DNA from: Lachnospiraceae bacterium
GTDB taxonomy: Bacteria > Bacillota > Clostridia > Lachnospirales > Lachnospiraceae
Direction of reading: 5' to 3'
Length of the DNA: 48,847 nt
Assembly: GCA_021203305.1 (NCBI GenBank)
Contig: JAJQBK010000001.1
Coordinates: forward strand, 1 to 48,847
Under the pieces are notes generated by a model, which saw nothing but the letters and a program-made list of their open reading frames with translations, ran no database searches and was not told the origin of the DNA. The position numbers and the translations under genes are program-made. Below are positions 1-9,900 of this stretch, piece after piece. Within the stretch, counting starts at the first letter, position 1, and each line of letters begins with the position of its first letter.

Positions 1-61
1 TCAATAAGATGCGGATAAGTATATGCTTCGGATAAGCTCAGTTATGCGAATGTTCTGATAA

Positions 62-316
62 CTGAGCGAAGGTTCTATTCGCCCGTTTACCGTTGGCCGC
101 AAGAACTGGCTGTTCAGCGACACGCCCAAAGGCGCAGAAGCGAGCGCGATCGTGTACACCATGGTCGAGATGGCGCGAACGCATGACTTGAACATCTACA
201 AATATCTGAATTATCTGCTGGAGCAACTGCCGGCCACTAATATGACAGATGATGATCTTGCAAAGTTGGTACCATGGGATAGCGAAGTAATAACTCAATG
301 TTCCGGAGCGTTATAG
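62..316 (+). pseudogene. IS66-family transposase, C-terminal remnant
   Basis: Reading from about 62 gives LSEGSIRPFTVGRKNWLF and then SDTPKGAEASA, the hallmark C-terminal motif of IS66 transposases, followed by an ordinary IS66 tail (YKYLNYLLEQLP) and a TAG stop at 314-316. The upstream part is lost: a TAA at 59-61 closes this frame, and the residues expected before it (SDN) appear in another frame, which suggests a one-base deletion near 62. There is no start codon or N-terminal DDE domain in the window, so this cannot make an active transposase. It is probably debris from an older insertion flanking or inside the ICE end. Confidence 0.75.
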
Positions 317-367
317 AGTAAAACGCTTGCAACTGACAAGTGAAAATGGAGTAAAATGCTAGCAGCT
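317..367. repeat. Imperfect 20-base direct repeat after the IS66 remnant
   Basis: GAGTAAAACGCTTGCAACTG just after the transposase stop recurs about 34 bases later as GAGTAAAATGCTAGCAGCTC, with 16 of 20 positions identical. It may be degraded insertion-sequence end material or an operator pair. No function can be assigned. Confidence 0.35.
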
Positions 368-405
368 CCTGACCTGGGACTGCTAGATTCTTGCTCTACG
401 TAGAT

Positions 406-624
406 TTATTTTGCGCTTACGGTCTTTTTTGTGGAGATGATGCCGTCCTGATAAGAAAGCATCCCCCTATCCCGCATGGCGACAAGGTACTTGTATGCGG
501 TACTCTGTGCCACTTTTACAGCATTGGCGATTTCTATGGTGGTCGGGGAGCGGAGGTTTTCTACCGTAAACTGTTCCACGAACTGAAAAATCCGTTCCAT
601 CAGCTTTTCGTCTTTGTGCCTCAT
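406..624 (-). CDS. LexA-like winged-helix DNA-binding protein, 72 aa
   Basis: A small protein made almost entirely of a winged helix-turn-helix like the LexA DNA-binding domain (roughly residues 10-58: a helix MERIFQFVEQF, then SPTTIEIANAVKVAQSTAYK as the turn and recognition helix, then a short wing). There is no LexA-type self-cleavage domain. The ATG at 622-624 is chosen because AGAGGTG lies 7-8 bases upstream on the minus strand; a start at 663 would lack this. A clear promoter lies just upstream (677-705). Probably a local repressor at the ICE edge, possibly of its own gene or of the neighbouring WYL gene; the target is unknown. Confidence 0.7.
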   Translation of the reverse strand: MRHKDEKLMERIFQFVEQFTVENLRSPTTIEIANAVKVAQSTAYKYLVAMRDRGMLSYQDGIISTKKTVSAK

Positions 625-676
625 CTGTTTCACCTCTTTTTTGATTCTAACGGAATAACTCAATTCCGATAGACGG

Positions 677-705
677 ATTATATATCAACCGAATCGCTAT
701 TTCAA
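677..705 (-). promoter_or_regulatory. Sigma-A type promoter of the LexA-like gene
   Basis: Read on the minus strand: TTGAAA (700-705), a 17-base spacer, then TATAAT (677-682). Spacing is ideal and transcription would start about 45 bases before the ATG at 624. A near-palindrome GTGGGTAAAAATTTAACCAC (731-750) sits upstream and could be an operator or a weak terminator of the WYL gene that ends at 781. Confidence 0.7.
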
Positions 706-780
706 GGGAAAAAATGGCCCCGGTGCCTGGGTGGGTAAAAATTTAACCACCTCAGTCTCCTGGGCTTTTTCATTTTTGTA

Positions 781-1764
781 CTATTTTTTTGCACTGGAGA
801 GAAGCTTTTCCAGATGTTCTATGTAGGCAGAGCGGACTGAATCGGGGGCAACGATACGTATCTGTCCGCTGTATTCCGATACCCAGGCATAAAAGGTAGG
901 GCTGACTGCGACTTCAACTTCTGCGCGGAAGGAAGTGTCAGATACCTTCCAGGAGCGAAAGTCTTCCCCAAAGCGGTCGATAAATTTTTTCATTAACCGG
1001 TTTTCCGCCTCCAGGGTGACTTTTTCATCTGTTCCATTGAACATCCGGAAGACCTTTGCTGCGTATTCTGCCGGGTTGAAGTCTTCCGGCGGCGGGACGG
1101 CATCCTCTTTTAGTATCTCCGGTGTACACATCAGGTCAATACGGAAGGGATTGATTCCATCGGGGCGCTTGTCAAGACGCCCAAGCAGATAATAGCGGTC
1201 ACCGTTCCAGGCGCAGCAGTATGGGGAAAAATCGTAGTATTCCCCGTCATTGTGCAGGATCAGTTCCTTCTGGATGTTGTAGTCAAGATATTGGAACCGG
1301 ATTTTCTTTTTCGCATGGATGGCCTGCTGGATAATATCGATCACATAATAGAGCCTTTGGTTGGCTGTCATTACACGGTCAGATGGATAGACCATAGCGG
1401 TCAGTTTCTCTTTTGTATGTCGGCTGGCAAGCTTCGCGAGTTTGTCAATCAGCTCTTTGCTGCTTGTGGAGCTGATAAAACGGGCGGAAGACACAGCGTC
1501 GATCAGCATTTTTATTTCGGGCAGATCAAATATCCGCCCCACGTAGCTGTAGGTCGTACTGACGCCGCTGCCGATTTCCTCATAAATGTCGTACCCGGCG
1601 GCGATCAGCTCCTGAATATCGTCTCTGACCGTCTTCCGGTTTCCGTTAAAGCCGTTTGCTGCATAGAGTTCTACAAGCTCCGTAGAGCTGACGGCGTGAT
1701 ATTCATCTGTATTTTCCTGCAGATATTGAAGCAGGAAAAGGATGCGTCCTTTGTTGGATGCCAT
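781..1764 (-). CDS. WYL-domain transcriptional regulator, 327 aa
   Basis: A YafY/DeoR-type architecture. Residues 1-60 form a winged helix (RILFLLQYLQ, then RKTVRDDIQELIAAGYDI). A WYL domain follows at about 140-215, with KKIRFQYLDYN and the AWNGDRYYLLGRLD block in the place of the W-Y-L motif, and a C-terminal extension follows. WYL regulators sense nucleic acid or small ligands and often control defence or mobile-element genes. The start has GAGGA about 9 bases upstream. A TATAAT on the minus strand at 1871-1876 could supply a promoter with a leader of about 100 bases. Its target is unknown; the palindromes at 1924-1946 and 1991-2077 are candidate operators. Confidence 0.85.
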   Translation of the reverse strand: MASNKGRILFLLQYLQENTDEYHAVSSTELVELYAANGFNGNRKTVRDDIQELIAAGYDIYEEIGSGVSTTYSYVGRIFDLPEIKMLIDAVSSARFISSTSSKELIDKLAKLASRHTKEKLTAMVYPSDRVMTANQRLYYVIDIIQQAIHAKKKIRFQYLDYNIQKELILHNDGEYYDFSPYCCAWNGDRYYLLGRLDKRPDGINPFRIDLMCTPEILKEDAVPPPEDFNPAEYAAKVFRMFNGTDEKVTLEAENRLMKKFIDRFGEDFRSWKVSDTSFRAEVEVAVSPTFYAWVSEYSGQIRIVAPDSVRSAYIEHLEKLLSSAKK

Positions 1765-1923
1765 CGTTGGGATTCCTCATTTCTTCATTTCTATATAAAT
1801 CACCGGAAACAGGGCAATGCCTGGACACGGACGGTGCTGTGTCATTTTTCTGCCGGCTATTCTGCTCTGTATTATACACTACGACACCGGATTTTGTTGA
1901 AAAAAATGAAAAATTTTTGCCAC

Positions 1924-1946
1924 AGGGGTTCATGGCGTGAACCCCT
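1924..1946. repeat. Perfect 9-bp inverted repeat upstream of the WYL gene
   Basis: AGGGGTTCA, 5 bases, TGAACCCCT. The sequence GGGGTTCATG recurs at about 2056, so this may be a regulator-binding site, or a hairpin on the minus strand, where AT-rich sequence follows. It lies in the 394-base gap 1765-2158, which holds no convincing gene. Confidence 0.5.
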
Positions 1947-1990
1947 CAGAAAGGCGAAAAACAGCCTTGTATGAAAGGTTATATGCATTG

Positions 1991-2077
1991 AAAGTGCGGA
2001 AAATGCGTTAAGGACAGGGAAAAATGGAGTTTCTGAACGCATAGACAGGCCATTTTGGGGTTCATGCCATGCACTTT
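1991..2077. promoter_or_regulatory. Three interleaved inverted repeats before the DUF4406-like gene
   Basis: Three arm pairs are visible: AAAGTGC (1991) with GCACTTT (2071), ATGCGTT (2003) with AACGCAT (2036), and AAATGG (2022) with CCATTT (2050). The second and third pairs cross, the topology of a pseudoknot. This may be a structured leader for the gene at 2159 or a cluster of binding sites; it fits no RNA class I know. Confidence 0.3.
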
Positions 2078-2158
2078 TTACCCGGGGCGTGATTGAGTAT
2101 GATAGGCGTGTCCAAAGGCAAGCGCCGTTGGAACATCAAATATAAAGGAGAGGTTCTT

Positions 2159-2578
2159 ATGGAGAATAAAAGAATGTTCACAACGGTGTATGTATGCTCG
2201 CCATACCGCCTGGAGAAGCAGATGGATGGGGAGATGAAGCGCACATGGGAGGCAGATGTAAAAACCGCACGGATGGCCTGCCGGATGCTTGCGAAGCTTG
2301 GCTATATGCCGCTTTCGCCGCAGCTGTATTTTTGCCGATTTCTTTCCAGCCTGGATGAGATGGAACAGGTAGATTACCGGATGCTGGCGCAGGAGTGGTT
2401 GATGCAGGCGGATGAAATGTGGCTGATTGGCGATATTCTGACGGAGGAAATGGCGAAGGAAGTCTCTCTGGCAAGGAGCAGAGGTATTCCGGTAAGGCAC
2501 CTGGGGCTGACGGAGCCGGGCAATCTGCTTGAAATTGTGACAAGCGATATGTCCGGATGGCGGGCTATCCCCGGATAA
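2159..2578 (+). CDS. DUF4406-like protein, 139 aa
   Basis: The protein begins MENKRMFTTVYVCSPYR, and the YVCSPYR strand-loop followed later by ADEMWLIGD and a C-terminal GIPVRHL strand resembles the DUF4406/DUF7768 proteins. Those have a nucleoside 2-deoxyribosyltransferase-like Rossmann fold and are frequent in phages and ICEs, with unproven function. The ATG at 2159 is preferred over 2093 because AAGGAGAGG lies 6-7 bases upstream. A double-stem terminator follows at 2626. Confidence 0.7.
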   Translation: MENKRMFTTVYVCSPYRLEKQMDGEMKRTWEADVKTARMACRMLAKLGYMPLSPQLYFCRFLSSLDEMEQVDYRMLAQEWLMQADEMWLIGDILTEEMAKEVSLARSRGIPVRHLGLTEPGNLLEIVTSDMSGWRAIPG

Positions 2579-2625
2579 ATGAAAAATGTGGTTCCCGTAT
2601 CTGTTAGATAAGTAGGAACGGCTGC

Positions 2626-2697
2626 AAAGGCAGCAGGAGGAGTCACAGGCTCCCGTTAAAAAAACGGGTTGGTCTGCGGCCTTTTCCTGCTGCCTTT
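2626..2697 (+). terminator. Rho-independent terminator with inner hairpin
   Basis: Outer arms AAAGGCAGCAGGA (2626-2638) and TCCTGCTGCCTTT (2685-2697) pair perfectly and end in a T run. A second hairpin CCCGT/ACGGG with an A-rich loop sits inside at 2652-2667. It separates the DUF4406-like gene from the sigma-like gene. Such a long nested stem could also be an attenuator. Confidence 0.8.
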
Positions 2698-2765
2698 TTT
2701 GTTTCAGCGGATTCCCATAGCACAACTGGCTGACCCGTGCCGTAAGGCAGAAAGGAAGGTCAGGG

Positions 2766-3413
2766 ATGCTGACATTGAGAGAGTTGAGAAAGAAAATGAC
2801 TGTAATGCCGAAGAAAGGCAGGGAGACGCCGAGATGGAGGGGACTGATGCAGTCAGGGGAGAAAATCCTGGTCAGCTGTACGGCGGCAGGAGCAACGGTC
2901 ACTGTATATGAAAACGGCTATGTGCTGTACCGGAATGAGGAAGGCGTGACGGTTTTCCCATTCCCGGAATGCGCGGATTATTCCTATGAAAGCACCTGTG
3001 CCGGTTCGGAAGGGACGGTGATGGATGAAAGCTTTGAGAATGCAGACTGGTATCTGCGCCTTGTTCTCGAAGGGGAAGACCATTTAAGCAATAATTCTGA
3101 CCGCAGATATTATTCCCATACCGTTTCTTACAGCGCGGAAGCGGAGGACTGGCAGGAGATTTTAGACCCGGTCGGCTCTGCAGAGGACATCCTCTTTGCA
3201 AGGGAAAGTGAGGAAATGGCCCTTCGAAGCCTGGATTTCCTGACTGTGAAGCAGCGCCATGTGGTGATAGAGAATGTCCTGAATGAGAAGCCCTATATAC
3301 GGATCGCGGATGATCTGGGAGTCAGTCGCCAGGCAGTCCGCGACATGATGGGAAAAGCCATGCGCCAGATGCGGAAACGGTACGGGGATGAATCTCAGGG
3401 ATTGTTCGCCTGA
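2766..3413 (+). CDS. Sigma-70 region-4-like regulatory protein, 215 aa
   Basis: The C-terminal quarter (about 158-205: LDFLTVKQRHVVIENVLNEK, then IRIADDLGVSRQAVRDMM) is a sigma-region-4-like helix-turn-helix, as in the sigma-like or Orf7-type proteins of Gram-positive ICEs. The N-terminal part (about 30-90) looks like a small beta-rich module and has no sigma region 2, so it cannot be a full sigma factor. The start at 2766 has AAGGAAGGT 5 bases upstream. Its position at the left end, transcribed toward the transfer genes, suggests a role in switching on ICE transcription. That role is inference. Confidence 0.7.
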   Translation: MLTLRELRKKMTVMPKKGRETPRWRGLMQSGEKILVSCTAAGATVTVYENGYVLYRNEEGVTVFPFPECADYSYESTCAGSEGTVMDESFENADWYLRLVLEGEDHLSNNSDRRYYSHTVSYSAEAEDWQEILDPVGSAEDILFARESEEMALRSLDFLTVKQRHVVIENVLNEKPYIRIADDLGVSRQAVRDMMGKAMRQMRKRYGDESQGLFA

Positions 3414-3696
3414 AAAGGCTGCAGTATTGCTCCAGAAATTCTCTCAAAAAATATTTTTTCGATAGCTTGTCCTGACGGGCTTGTTTTCACAGGTAAGTGA
3501 AGGGGTAAAAAAACATCCGCTTCCTGTACCTTGAAAATTGAATAGCCTGCTCAGATGGATACCTGGTATTGAATGCGCATCCCCGCGCGTCTTGCCAGCG
3601 AATACGTTGCGGAAGAAACGGGACAGGAACGGGTCTGAGGGGAACACAGGCAAAAAAGTAAATAAAAATACCTACGAAACAACAGTAGATACCATG

Positions 3697-3728
3697 AGGC
3701 GGAGCCGGATATTGAAGCGGTTCCGCCT
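3697..3728 (+). promoter_or_regulatory. 11-bp hairpin in the adhesin leader
   Basis: AGGCGGAGCCG and CGGTTCCGCCT pair over 11 positions with one G-U, around a 10-base loop. No T run follows, so it is more likely an RNA structure or protein-binding site than a terminator. Confidence 0.55.
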
Positions 3729-3862
3729 TATGAATGTGCTGTTGTTTCTCTGTGCGGATGGGAGGGTGAAAACGGTGAAGAACCGCTTCCGGAACACAGC
3801 CGCGGGAGCTTTCATGGCACAAATCTATATAGAAGGGATGTGGTTCCATTGCAGACTGAAAC

Positions 3863-3936
3863 GGTCTCCCCGTGAGACCAAGCTATTACGACTCGCTGCG
3901 GGTATCGCAGTAAATCTACTGATTTTAGAAAGCGAG
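3863..3936 (+). promoter_or_regulatory. Possible translation-control leader of the adhesin
   Basis: Two perfect hairpins, GGTCTC/GAGACC (3863-3879) and CTGCG/CGCAG (3896-3910), lie just before the start at 3944. CTCGCT (3892-3897) can pair with AGCGAG (3931-3936), which contains most of the ribosome-binding site GCGAGG. That pairing excludes the second hairpin, so the RNA has two mutually exclusive folds, one hiding and one freeing the ribosome site. No known riboswitch class is recognised. Confidence 0.4.
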
Positions 3937-3943
3937 GTACTTT

Positions 3944-6900
3944 ATGAAGAAGAGAATGAATTTCAGGCGCGCACTCTCCGGAATCCTTTCGGTAGTGAGC
4001 GTTTTGTCGGCTGTTGCGTCGCCTCTGACGGCGTATGCAGCGGAAACGGCAGAGCCTGCCGCGTATGAGGCGGTGTATCCGGAACTGGATGAGGTGAAGG
4101 ATCAGCTCGCGGCAGATGAGATTGTGACAGCAATCGACATTATGGTGGAGTATGGAAGCGATTTTGATGCGGAAAATGATTTTGAAGGCATTGAATATGA
4201 CTCCGGAAAAGTGAAGGTCACGCTTCACGAAGCGAAGAGTGACAGCGGACAGACCTATTCGTCCGGCCATGCCGATACCTATAAGGCGGTCTATTACGTG
4301 GAACCTTACAGCGGCAATCCTTCCTATCAGGTAAGCAGGAATATCAGAGTGGAAGAACCGGCAACAGATGGTGCTGTGGCTGTTTCGGATGATGGGCAGT
4401 CCGGTGAGGATGATTCCGGCGGTGACGAGGATGCTGATCCTGACCCAGCGGCGGAGGCTTCTGAAACAGAGAGTGAAGAGACTACTGCTCTTGAAATGAC
4501 TGTGGAGGCTTCCACAGAAGAGGCCGCTGAATCTGAGCAGGCTTCCGATGATGTGGAAACGGATACAGAGACGGCTGCAGTGGAGGAAGAAACGGATGCT
4601 GGGCTTGTTACCGTGGATGAAGATATCCAAATCTCTGTTACAGAAGCGGCAACCGAAACTACATCGGAAGATGGCGTGGATGCTGAAACGGCGGTAACCG
4701 AAACGGAATTGGAATCGGAGACCGAAACAGAAACGGAATCGGAAACTGAGACCGCCGCTGACAACGGTATCGCACTGACTTCCCTGGAAGATACAGACAG
4801 CGGCCTGAATGTCAACATGAGCTATGTCTCCGGTCTGGCAGTTAAGAGCCTTGTGGATGGGACGGCACCGTTTGACGATGATGATGAAGCAGGAAATGAT
4901 TCCGGCTCCGGGAACCGTATCGTCCGTACCTTTGACTATCTGAACTACACACTGGAATACACCACGGCGCTGATGGATGCGTCTGCTACGGTGGATGAAG
5001 CGTATATGATGGTGGAGTTTGTGCTGGACTGTGACCCTTCAGTGGCCGAGTTTAACGAGGACACATTGAACTGGTGCGTAGATAAGGTAATCACCTACAT
5101 CTATTCGGATGGCACAGCTTCGGAGAGTTGGGACAGTAGCCAGACGGTGGTTCAGCAGGTTCTGACCGGAAAGCGGTATCTCTCCTTAAACGGGGACAGC
5201 AACGCAATTCCCGGGACAGGGACGCTGAGTGTCGGCGTCTATGTGAAAGCAGCGAAGAACGGGGATACCATCCAGCCGAGCTTTACCGTGTGGATGGAGG
5301 GCAATGAAGAAAGCCTCTACCAGTCCATCGTTGCGGATCAGGTGACGGTATCTGCTGCGCCCCGCTATAATGTTAAACTGACAAAGAACAGCAACTGCAA
5401 TTATCTTGGCTATTTTGATACAGAAAGCGGTACGGTCAGCTCTTCAGATACGGAAGGTTCTGCCTATGGCAGGCTGGAAGGCTATGCGATCACTATCCAG
5501 CTTTACAACACTTCCTCTGACAAAGGATTGAAGGGGATTGAGCTTCCGTCCGGTGATTTTTCATTTGACCTGACGGTGAGTGAGATATTAAACGGCGAAG
5601 ATGTGACGGATACAGACGATTATACGCCGATTCTGTGGAATTACAGGGAAAATGAGAGCGTAAGCGCATCCGTGACTGGCTATCTTGGCCGGCAGATGAT
5701 AGCAGGCGGAAAGAATTCTACTGCTTATGGCTCCTGGGCTGCACCGTGGAGTACTGGCGGTACAGAATACGGCTGTTATAATGGCGGTTCCTGGTCGATT
5801 ACGCAGGATACAGAAGAAGACAATGTTTACCATGTGACGGTTTCCGGCTATTCCTTTGACCTGGAAGATCTGGATTTCCCGACAAATAACTGTGGAAATG
5901 CAACGGGTACGATTGTCTATGGTGCGAATGTGGGATGTTTTTCTGCAGGCTATGTGCAGTTCGTTGTCCAGTTTGCGCGGAGCGTAGACACTACATCAAA
6001 CCTTTATTTTTATGTAGAGGCCGAAAACATGAGTGCGGTTTCGATTTCCGGGCAGGAAACGACAACAGACCAGAACAGCTCGGATAATAAAAGCAGCATG
6101 AATGTGACCCTTTATCCAAAGGGCAGCATTTCCAAACGAAACTTTTTCTATACCAGCGGCGGCGGGCAGATTGCCTCCGTATGGTCTGCCGGTGATTCTT
6201 ATGCTTACCAGGGTCAGCGTCTCCGTATCAATTCTACCCTGGATTACAACGGGGACGGATACCTGACAAGCGTGAATATCCTGCAGAAATTCGATGATAT
6301 GGCGTTTGAAATCCCTGCCGGGACGACAACCTACGTATCTATGTCAAAGTCCAATTCTCAGACTGTGATTGGCTCGGTAACTGTGTTGTTTGCCGCGAAG
6401 CCGGACGGGACGGGCTGGACGGACGAAGCGGAGATGAACAGCACACGCGAAGAGGAGCTGATCTATTTTGAAACGATTGATGAACTGAACGCCGCAGGCT
6501 ATATTTGTGTCGGCGCCTTGTATGAAGTGCGTGACAGCCAGATTTATCAGGGTGCCAGTGATGCGGTAGCATTGAATTTCCAGATATATGTGGATGTGAA
6601 GGACAGCGCCGAGATTGGGACGGTGTACCAGACCACCAACGATGTCCGTGCATGGCAGGACGATCCGGCGGTGATGTCCTGGACGGAAGTTTCCTATGGC
6701 AGCGGAGCGTATGGCCTGGGGCAGAGTGGCTGGGAATCCGGTACTTATGCAGATGGATATGCGGAGCCGACCTATCGTCTTTATACGGATTATGGGAAAT
6801 CTGTCTACCAGAACGGAAACATTGTATCCGGACACAGTGGTGGTTATGTTTACGGAAATTCGTGTCTGATCATCGGCTGCAAGACCGGCGTGACCATTCA

Positions 6901-9900
6901 GGTAGCGGATGAAACGGCAACAGCCAGCGGAACAACTGCCAAGTCGGTTTATGACTTGGATGCAGGGGAACGGACAGTGACTTACGTGATCCACCCGTCT
7001 GTATCCGTTGTATCTGCAAACAGCGAAGTGGAAAGCTCCGGGGATACGACAGATGTGACAGTGACTGCCGAACTTCCGGATGGGCTGACCTATGTGATGA
7101 ACAGTGCAAGCCTGACGCCGGTATCGGTGGAAGAAAATGAAGACGGAACGAGTACGGTTACATGGTTCCTGGAAGGCCAGAGTATCGGTGCGTCGATGGA
7201 AGACATCACGTTATCCTGTATCATCGGTGACGCAGGAACCGCTGACGATGTGAAGAACAATGACACACTGACGATTGCTGCGACGATCACCTCCGATAAG
7301 GATGGCCGCACGATCAAATCGTCCCATGGGAATTACTCAGAGACAACGATCAGCGTGATCAAACTGGCGACCTCTTCCGTGGCAAAAGCAGTGGAACAGA
7401 GCCTTCTGGAGGAAGGTGATGCAGTCACTTACATCCTTCGTTATGGAAACAGTGCAGAGGAAGATGTATCCGGCGTTATGCTTTATGACATCCTGCCTTA
7501 TGTGGGAGACGGACGGGGAAGTGATTTTTCCGGTTCGTATGTGGTTGAGAGTATCACGGTTGATTTCAGCAAAGCGGAGGATACATTGGAAGCGGTTGCG
7601 GAATCTCTGAGCATCAGCTATACCGTAAACGAAGCGGCAAGAAATATTGATGGCGTTGAGTCTGTTTTCAATGGCACAGACAGCCTGAACTGGAAACAGC
7701 TTGGTAGTGCTTCTGTGAACGGCACAGTCATGACATGGAGCGATCTGTCTCTGGAAGATGTGACCGGCCTTCTGTTTGATGTGGGAACGGTCAACTCGCA
7801 GGAGTACCTGACGATCACAGTAACCCTTGCGGTGAAGGATTCTTCCGGAAATCTTCTGGCAGATGGAAATGGTCTTATCCAGGAGCCGGGCGATATTTAT
7901 GCAAATTCTTTCTATCAGTACGCAGAACGCCAGGTGGCAGTAGTGGAAAGCAATAATGTCAGCGCCCAGGTTGTGGAGCGGACGGTCAGCGGCGTTGCTT
8001 GGCTGGATGCAGATAGCGATGGTGTGAGGGATGATTCTGAAACGCTGTTGAGCGGTATCACAGCTGCTCTGTACCGCACATCGGTATCCGGTTATGCATC
8101 GGATAAAAAGGCTGTATTGACCGTAAATGGCGTGAAACTGTATACGGCGTATGATGTGCTGGGAAATGAAGTGGATGCAGTGCTGACCGGAAAGGACGGC
8201 TCCTATGCTTTCAGCGATCTGGAAGCGGGAACGTATTATGTTGTCTTTACCGGGCTGGATGGCTATGGACTGACCGCCCAGGATGCCGGGGAAGATGGTG
8301 CTGTGGATTCGGATGCTGCAGCAACCGTATCTGAGGATGGTTCGAGCTTGGAGAATGCTTTCATCAGCGGCATTGTCCTGCCGGAGCTGTCTGAAATGTA
8401 TGCGTATCTCTACGAAAGCAATAATAACGACATCGGCCTTTTGACCTTTACCTCCGGTCTGACAATCCGGAAAGTAGAAGCGGACACGGATGTGACGCTT
8501 TCGGATGCTGTTTTTGTGATGAAGGACGCAGACGACAAATACCTGATCTTTGAGGACGGCAGTTATACCGGAGTAAGAAGCAAGGTAAATACGAGCTGCT
8601 ATCTGACAACCGGTGAAGACGGCACGGTAGCTGTCAGCGGCCTGCCGCTTGGCACTTATGAGCTGTCCGAGTATAAGGCACCGGACGGTTATCAGAAGAC
8701 GGATGAGACCTGGACGGTGGAAGTAAAGAGCAGATCGACGGATGGCAGCTGGACAAGCTATGTCACCGTAGATGGCGAGACACTGGAAGGAAGCCTGACA
8801 GTCGAAAATGAGACGGATACCACGATCGTAACGGTAACGAAGGCATGGAAGGACAATGATGATCAGGACGGACTGCGCAGTGATGTGACATTAAATCTCG
8901 TTGGCACCATCACCAATGATGCCGGGGAAAAGGTCACAATAGTCACGAGAAGCGCAACCATCCGTTCCGGTTCGGAAAGCTGGACATACCGTTTTGCAGC
9001 GCTTCCGGTTTACTCGTCCGGGAAAGTGGTTTCCTATTCTGTGACAGAGGATGCAGTCGATGGCTATACAGTTTCCTACTCTGCAATGGACGGAGACTGG
9101 GAGAGCGGCTACAGCATCGTTATTACCAACACCCACACGCCGGAAACAACGGAGTATGCTGTTGTGAAGGTCTGGGATGATGATGAGAACCGCGATGGTG
9201 TCCGCCCGGAGAGCATTGAGGTGAAGCTGATCGGCTCGGACGGCTCGGAGCGTGTAGCGAAGATTGCCGACGACGATAACTGGCAGTACACCTTTACTGA
9301 TCTTCCGGTCTACTGGAATGAGGGGCAGGCAATCACCTATTCTGTGGTGGAAAGCCCGGTGAGCGGTTATGTTCGTTCAGTGGCGGATGCCAATGAAGAG
9401 CATGAATTTGTCATTACCAATACCCATGAGATCGAGACCGTAGACATCCCGGTGGAGAAAATCTGGGACGACAATGACGACCAGGACGGTGTGCGCGCAG
9501 AGGATATTACAGTGGTGCTGACCGGTTCGGACGGCACGGTGCGCGAAATGGTGTTGACTGCGGAAAGTGACTGGAAATACACCTTCACTGACCTTCCAGT
9601 GTACTGGAACGAGGGCGCACTGATTACCTACTCCCTGCAGGAGAAGGAAGTGGACGGCTATACTGATGAGGTTATTGCCGGCGAGGATGGTTACAGTTTT
9701 ACCGTGACGAATAACCATATCCCGGCTGTGACGGATGTGGTCGTGAGCAAGGTGTGGGATGATGCAGATAATCAGGACGGTATCCGTCCGGAGAGCATTG
9801 CTGTGATACTGAGCGGCTCGGATGGCAGCACCTATGAAGCGGAATTGACTGCGGTGAATGGATATTCTTATCTGTTCAGCGGACTTCCTGTCTACTATGA

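Larger units (their letters stand above)
3414..3943 (+). other. 530-base leader region upstream of the giant adhesin, no convincing gene
   Basis: An open frame runs 3538-4068, but it enters the adhesin's signal-peptide coding region in a different frame and has no family look or good ribosome site, so I do not call it. The region instead holds strong hairpins at 3697-3728, 3863-3879 and 3896-3910. I saw no sigma-A promoter of good spacing, so the adhesin promoter is unresolved. Confidence 0.5.

Noticed and set aside
2078-2902. Minus-strand ORF of 274 codons
   Set aside because: It runs through the DUF4406-like gene, a clear terminator and the start of the sigma-like gene; composition is unlike a protein.
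3538-4068. Plus-strand ORF of 176 codons upstream of and overlapping the adhesin start
   Set aside because: It overlaps the signal-peptide coding sequence in another frame, has no good ribosome site and no family-like features; the region is better explained as a structured leader.
4327-4818. Ser/Val-rich minus-strand ORF
   Set aside because: It mirrors the Thr/Glu-rich stretch of the adhesin and has no ribosome site.
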